64,000 nt of DNA from Prunus persica. Taxonomy: Eukaryota; Streptophyta; Magnoliopsida; Rosales; Rosaceae. Below the pieces are notes generated by a model. That model was not told where the DNA came from. It worked only from the letters and a program-made list of their open reading frames with translations, and did not search any database. Below, piece after piece: positions 63,325 to 64,000 of this stretch. Location: assembly GCF_000346465.2 (NCBI RefSeq), contig NC_034013.1:7162290-7226289 (forward strand), read 5' to 3'. Position 1 is the stretch's first letter. Each line of letters opens with the position of its first letter. Position numbers and translations under genes: made by a program.

Positions 63325-64000
63325 CGAACTTGAATTGTCCAATTTTATGGACAATCGATATCGGATTGAGGTCCGAAACTTGGGGAACATCATAATATGA
63401 TGGGAGGAGTCATTTGGTGACTTTTGAGTGAAATCCAACTGCTAAACTATGCAATACACCAACCACTCCATTTCGTAACGAACTTCGTACGAACCTGAAT
63501 TGTCCAATTTCATGGACCAATCGATATCGGATTGAGTCCAAAACTTGGGGAACATCATAATACGGTGGGAGGAGTCATTCGGTGACTTTTGAGTGAAATC
63601 CAATGGCTAAAACTATGCAATACACTAAACATACCATTTCATAACGAACTTCGTAAGAACCTAAATTGTCCAATTTCATGGACCAATCGATATCGGATTG
63701 AGTCCAAAACTTGGGGAACATCATCACATGATGGGAGGAGTCAGTTGGTGACTTTGGAGTGAAATCCAGTGGCTAAAACTATGCAACACACTAAACACAC
63801 CATTTCAGAACGAACTTCGTAAGAACCTGAAATGTCCAATTTCATGGACCAATCGATATCGGATTGAGTCCAAAACTTGGGGAACATCATCATATGATGG
63901 GAGGAGTCATTTGGTGACTTTTGAGTGAAATCCAACGGCTAAAACTATGCAATACACTAACCACCTGCATTCAGAACGAACTTCGTACAACCTTGAATGT

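Larger units (their letters stand above)
52881..64000 (+). repeat. 166-bp satellite array, right segment, homogeneous class B
   Basis: About 67 monomer lengths of the same satellite including gaps. From about 54 kb almost all monomers are class B ('tggctaaaacta') and closely alike, with recurrent subtypes: 'cactaaacacaccatttca', 'cttcgtaagaacctg', 'catcatcacatgatgg' and 'catcatcatatgatgg'. Five runs of N interrupt it. Near the gaps (54,480-54,540, 56,365-56,460, 63,325-63,450, 63,960-64,000) there are clusters of single-base indels that look like sequencing or consensus error rather than biology. Confidence 0.95.

Noticed and set aside
1..64000. CENP-B box-like sequence in the satellite ('cttcgtacgaacctg')
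   Set aside because: It matches only the TTCGnnnnA half and lacks the CGGG part, and plants are not known to use CENP-B in this way.
1..64000. CRISPR-like regular repetition
   Set aside because: There are no unique spacers between short repeats; the whole monomer is repeated and the organism is a plant.

Overview
The window comes from a plant nuclear genome. It is dominated by one tandem satellite with a monomer of about 166 bp, always in the same orientation, covering about 50 kb of the 64 kb. Its length resembles other plant centromeric or heterochromatic satellites, but I do not recognise the sequence and cannot name the species. No host gene, tRNA, rRNA or CRISPR array is visible.

Layout: (1) 1-17,198 satellite. 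(2) 17,199-25,691 a Ty3/gypsy LTR retrotransposon of the Athila lineage on the + strand: truncated 5' LTR, tRNA-Asp-type primer binding site, long gag-protease frame, reverse transcriptase/RNase H, integrase, polypurine tract and a long 3' LTR. Pol is broken by three in-frame stops and an insertion of about 107 bp. (3) 25,692-45,092 satellite. (4) 45,093-47,528 a 5'-truncated LTR of a second Ty3/gypsy family on the - strand. (5) 47,529-50,259 satellite. (6) 50,260-52,880 the 3' end (pol tail, polypurine tract, full-length LTR of about 2.56 kb) of a related element on the + strand. (7) 52,881-64,000 satellite, with five assembly gaps between 56.4 and 63.3 kb.

The satellite is not uniform. Monomers differ mainly in a short window that reads roughly 'tctctacaacta' (class A) or 'tggctaaaacta' (class B), with local subtypes. 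Class A dominates about 8-15 kb and class B about 54-64 kb. Several multi-monomer blocks are duplicated (periods of about 497, 667, 823, 831 and 996 bp), so local higher-order repeats have formed repeatedly. The right end is much more homogeneous than the left, suggesting recent amplification there and an older edge on the left.

No genes here work together as a pathway. The only protein-coding sequence is retrotransposon-derived, and it cannot now give an intact Gag-Pol. Of most interest are the satellite itself (two conserved palindromes per monomer, class structure, block duplications), the way retroelements sit in it after losing their 5' ends, and the odd structure of the Athila-type copy.
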